NCBI GenBank assembly: GCA_030550455.1
Contig: JAUQPH010000001.1
Coordinates: 252,259 to 316,258 of the forward strand
From: Thermoproteota archaeon
Lineage (GTDB): Archaea > Thermoproteota > Thermoprotei_A > Sulfolobales > NBVN01
Direction: 5' to 3'
DNA length: 64,000 nucleotides
The stretch's first letter is position 1; each line of letters begins with the position of its first letter. Shown here one piece after another: positions 61,311-64,000 of this stretch. The notes beneath the pieces are model-generated. The model was not told where the DNA came from, searched no databases, and saw only the letters and a list, made by a program, of their open reading frames with translations. A program made the position numbers and the translations under genes.

Positions 61311-62684
61311 TCACACTATGGGCTTACGCCACTTACCTAACGCTATCCATACTAATGAGGCAATGCCCGCAATGACGTTACTTAGGGATATAGCTATCCA
61401 GAGTCCACTCGTACCCATGCCTAGTACTGTCGATAAAGTGTACGCTAAAGTGATCCTCATGCCCCACATTCTCACTAGAGTGATAACTAGGGGTACAACA
61501 GTGCTTCCCGAACCTCTCCCTACTGCTACACCTATGAAAAGTAGGGTTAGGAATGGTAGAGTAGGTAGGAACATGCTGAGGAAGTACATAGACTCCCCAA
61601 TGACTGCGGGATCGCTCGTGAAGACCATCGCTAGCTCTTTTCTAACTAAGAACAAGATCGTAGATACTGCCGCAGTTATACTTCCGAGTGTTAGACAAGA
61701 CTTTATACCCACCTCTCTAGAGCGCTCTAAGTTTCTAGCACCCAAGCTCTGACCCACCATGACAGCTATTGGAGTCGTGGACCCTCTTACAACGGCCTCA
61801 GCTATGTCCATGAACAGAAAGCCTATAGTGTATGTCTGCGTTGCTACAACACCGAAGGAGTTAACTATAGAGTGCTGAAACATTATTCCTACACTATTTA
61901 AAGCCTGCCTTAGGGACATCGGTCCACCCACGGTAATAACTCTATTAAACCAGAACTTACTGAAACTCTTAGTGAACCTAACTCCTATTTCGGGAAACTT
62001 CCTCACGAAGACGTAAGCTAGTGTAGCGACCTTAGATAACCTCGAGATTACTGTAGCTATAGCAGCACCAGCGGGTCCTAAGCTAGGCAGTCCACCTAGA
62101 CCCAGTATGAGCACAGGATCTAGGAAGAAGTTTAGTGAAGCAGAAGCTATTCCCACCATGGCCGGGATCCTGGTGTTCCCTATAGACTGAAAAGCGTTCG
62201 TGAAAGCCGAGTCGAGACCGTATAAAAATATGTCTAAAGCTATAACGTTTGCGTAGGTTAGTGCTGGTTCAGCTAGCTCGGGAGGAACTCGGACGACGTA
62301 CTTTATCAAGAGGTCGTTTACCTCGATGTACACTAGAGTAAGGAGTAACCCTAAAACTAAGTTAGCTGTTAGAAACTGTGAGAAAGTTTTAGCAGCATCT
62401 TCATATCTTCTCCCACCAACGTACTGCGACATCATTGCGAGATTAGCTGCTCCTAAACCCATGAATACGGCCTCAAATAGCATGTAGGTAGGTCTAGTGA
62501 GTCTAGGAACAGTAAACGTAGCACCTCCCCAAAAGCTAAGCCAGTATGCGTCCACTAAGTTGTAAGATACGTTTACGGCTTCGAAGATCACCATGGGAAG
62601 CGCTAGAATTAAGAGAGTCCTATAGAACGACCCGTAGACAACCATAGACCTGTAGCTATCGAGAGCGCTTTCTTCATTCGGCAA
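61311..62684 (-). CDS. MATE family efflux transporter
   Basis: A 457-residue membrane protein with twelve helices in two similar halves, as in MATE (DinF/NorM-like) cation-coupled exporters of drugs and cationic metabolites. Family features: LALPMVIFEAVNVSYNLVDAYWLSFWG at the start, MSQYVGGRRYEDAAK, AIATVISRLSKVATL, and the second-half copy AVMVGQSLGARNLERSREVG. The start is TTG 62684. Substrate unknown. It is transcribed alone, 100 bases upstream of the decarboxylase-like gene on the same strand. Confidence 0.93.
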   Translation of the reverse strand: MPNEESALDSYRSMVVYGSFYRTLLILALPMVIFEAVNVSYNLVDAYWLSFWGGATFTVPRLTRPTYMLFEAVFMGLGAANLAMMSQYVGGRRYEDAAKTFSQFLTANLVLGLLLTLVYIEVNDLLIKYVVRVPPELAEPALTYANVIALDIFLYGLDSAFTNAFQSIGNTRIPAMVGIASASLNFFLDPVLILGLGGLPSLGPAGAAIATVISRLSKVATLAYVFVRKFPEIGVRFTKSFSKFWFNRVITVGGPMSLRQALNSVGIMFQHSIVNSFGVVATQTYTIGFLFMDIAEAVVRGSTTPIAVMVGQSLGARNLERSREVGIKSCLTLGSITAAVSTILFLVRKELAMVFTSDPAVIGESMYFLSMFLPTLPFLTLLFIGVAVGRGSGSTVVPLVITLVRMWGMRITLAYTLSTVLGMGTSGLWIAISLSNVIAGIASLVWIALGKWRKPIV

Positions 62685-63185
62685 CAGCTACAGCCTTAAA
62701 ACAGGTGGTTATGCTAAAATAAGCATCGAGCAAACGTGAAAATAGCAACTAAGCTCATTGTGGTGTATTACCACCGTTCAGCAAGAATCATAGAGGTAAG
62801 AGTAAGGATTTTCCGCATGGATATTTCCTGGCCGCACTCAAAGTGGTCGTACTCTTGTTTCTAAGTCCCTCGTTAGTAGGTTAAGTAAAGGTACTCTCGC
62901 TTTCTTCAGGTAGCTAGTTACACGTATTGAAAGGATTCTGGCTCAACACACATCTCGCAGGTTCCACTGCGTGAACTTCATCCGCATGAACGAGCACACA
63001 TAGCGTAAAATGCTGAAGATTTGTAGAGCGTGCGGCTAGATAAGCTAGCCACCGCAAGTGACTAACATTAAGACCTCCCCGGGATGTTAGCGGAGCATCG
63101 TTAGTTTGGTGATAGACTAGCTTGCTAAGTCCCTGAAATAACTTATATAAACAGTCTACACAGTATTTATACTGAGGTGTATAAA
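62685..63185. other. Gap with tandem hairpins upstream of the 55-residue gene
   Basis: It contains GTGGT/ACCAC (about 62759-62773), and two strong hairpins in series: GGCTAG/CTAGCC with a 5-base loop (63034-63050) and CTAACAT/ATGTTAG with a 15-base loop (63062-63090). This could be a structured RNA. The 3' part holds the promoter of the next gene (TTATATAA at 63143-63150 and TATTTATA at 63164-63171). Confidence 0.45.
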
Positions 63186-63353
63186 GTGGTTGAAATGAAG
63201 TTTACGAATAGAATAGAATTCATGCTTGAGAGAGTTTCTGCTATACTGGAGAGTATACTAGGCAGAAGACCTAGTTCCGAGGAGGTAGTCGAACTTGCTT
63301 TAGAGAGGTTGCTACAAGAGTTTGACTCTAGGTACGAGTACCTGAGTCTGTAA
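63186..63353 (+). CDS. Small helical protein, possible ribbon-helix-helix type
   Basis: A 55-residue frame from GTG 63186 (ATG 63195 is in frame). The TATA box TATTTATA (63164-63171) lies 20 bases upstream. The sequence MKFTNRIEFMLERVSAILES followed by GRRPSSEEVVELALERLLQE has the second half of a ribbon-helix-helix or a small coiled-coil protein. A six-T tract follows at 63418. Codon use is like its neighbours and it ends cleanly. It may be a small regulator; no toxin partner is visible. Confidence 0.65.
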   Translation: MVEMKFTNRIEFMLERVSAILESILGRRPSSEEVVELALERLLQEFDSRYEYLSL

Positions 63354-63417
63354 CAATAAGAGTGAGAGTATCGGGAGGTAATTTGGAATAGCAGTAGAAT
63401 TGGGAACCCAACTAAAC

Positions 63418-63423
63418 TTTTTT
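63418..63423 (+). terminator. T-tract after the 55-residue gene
   Basis: Six T, 65 bases beyond the stop of the small gene; a U-rich archaeal terminator is possible. Confidence 0.35.
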
Positions 63424-63469
63424 AGAGTCATCCTGGTGCTGTTTTCTTCTTGACGATCTGAGGAAAGAC

Positions 63470-63840
63470 TTATGAGCGTTGCCTGCGGGGTTCGGGCTTC
63501 ATTTGTTGTTAACCCTTGGCTTCACGGACCTCAGGGCACCCTTCATTAGTGCCCACATCGTCAGTCCCCACTCACTCGGGTTTTCACCACGCACCCGCAT
63601 CGCGGACCCATCCTTCGATAAAGCGACTTACATCAACCCCTACAAACTTCTGTAAAAACTGAAGCAGTTGTGCGAGGCTGTACTTGGGATGAACCTAAGT
63701 GGTGATTAGGGGATCGCTCCAAGCTACCTGGGGCTAGAACTAAGTGTGGGCTATGTGCCATCTGGCTCGACAGCCACTTATGGACCCACGCGGACACCTA
63801 AAATCCACATGAGCAAGGTGGAAGTCCCTAGACATAAACA
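63470..63840 (-). pseudogene. Decayed IS200/IS605-type (TnpB-like) 3' remnant
   Basis: Minus-strand frames hold broken pieces that resemble the end of a TnpB gene: a CSCG zinc-finger-like piece, DFRCPRG in another frame, and a clean C-terminal frame ending MKGALRSVKPRVNNK before a stop at about 63509. The GC-rich tail after it (63475-63508) looks like the element's right-end RNA. Frameshifts and stops separate the pieces. The family assignment rests on my memory of such ends. From 63840 to 64000 I see only a possible gene start (ATG 63967, plus strand), cut by the window edge. Confidence 0.4.
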
Positions 63841-64000
63841 AACGAAAACGAATATTCAGAAACAAACGGTTTACCAAATAGCTGAACCTTGCTCTCCAAT
63901 TTCTACCTTTAGGCTAGTGTATGTATCTTCCTACATACTGCTCTACGCACTTAACTTCGTGTTAATGGATTTACTAATGCTCGAGGAATACTACCCTATA

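Noticed and set aside
1-64000. CRISPR array, rRNA operon, provirus
   Set aside because: No regularly spaced repeat, rRNA sequence, integrase or phage structural gene was seen.

Overview
The window is chromosomal DNA from an archaeon, most likely a thermophilic member of the Thermoproteota (crenarchaeal side). The evidence is the information-processing and lipid genes: TATA-binding protein, Orc1/Cdc6, a long crenarchaeal-type ribosomal protein eS6, a proteasome beta subunit, the KH/beta-CASP termination nuclease FttA (aCPSF1), archaeal-type LeuRS, sn-glycerol-1-phosphate dehydrogenase, an archaeal HMG-CoA synthase/thiolase/DUF35 operon, and several C/D box guide RNAs. GTG and TTG starts are frequent. 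Many genes have a TATA box about 25 bases before the start codon, which points to leaderless mRNAs.

Layout. 1-3.8 kb: a gene fragment, thiC with a coupled cysteine-rich partner, a radical SAM gene and a membrane-anchored protein. 4.2-7.6 kb: a tight five-gene operon of membrane proteins of unknown function, the best candidate for an undescribed system. 7.7-15.1 kb: eS6, UPF0179, G1P dehydrogenase, proteasome beta, FttA, phosphate uptake (PiT plus DUF47) and a ferritin-like protein. 15.1-23.7 kb: phosphoesterase, solitary DNA methyltransferase, P1 peptidase, LeuRS, ThiD-ThiN and dUTPase. 23.7-26.1 kb: NreA-like DNA repair protein overlapping a second radical SAM gene. 26.1-35.7 kb: redox enzymes, pyrF, an HtpX-like protease and an aminotransferase. 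35.7-38.3 kb: mevalonate entry operon. 38.4-40.4 kb: two peptide-ABC ATPases sharing an identical 124-bp 3' end. 40.7-46.2 kb: phosphoesterase, TBP, DUF99, Orc1/Cdc6, SDR, SIS-like protein and tRNA-Leu(UAG). 47-59.9 kb: secreted M14 peptidase, UMP kinase, THEP1, PMT-like glycosyltransferase, S66 peptidase, Sua5, amidohydrolase, and a GlmL-like ATPase with an unusual partner. 60.4-64 kb: acetoacetate-decarboxylase-like protein, MATE transporter, a 55-residue gene and remnants resembling an IS200/IS605 (TnpB) 3' end.

Connections. ThiC makes HMP phosphate, ThiD phosphorylates it and ThiN joins it to the thiazole, so two loci cover much of thiamine synthesis. HMG-CoA synthase, the thiolase-like protein and DUF35 feed isoprenoids to ether lipids, whose glycerol backbone comes from EgsA. 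PyrF, UMP kinase and dUTPase belong to pyrimidine metabolism. The intergenic spaces hold at least three well-formed C/D box RNAs. One has a guide that fits the 16S rRNA decoding site and predicts 2'-O-methylation of C1402 (E. coli numbering). I found no CRISPR array, rRNA operon, intact insertion sequence or provirus.
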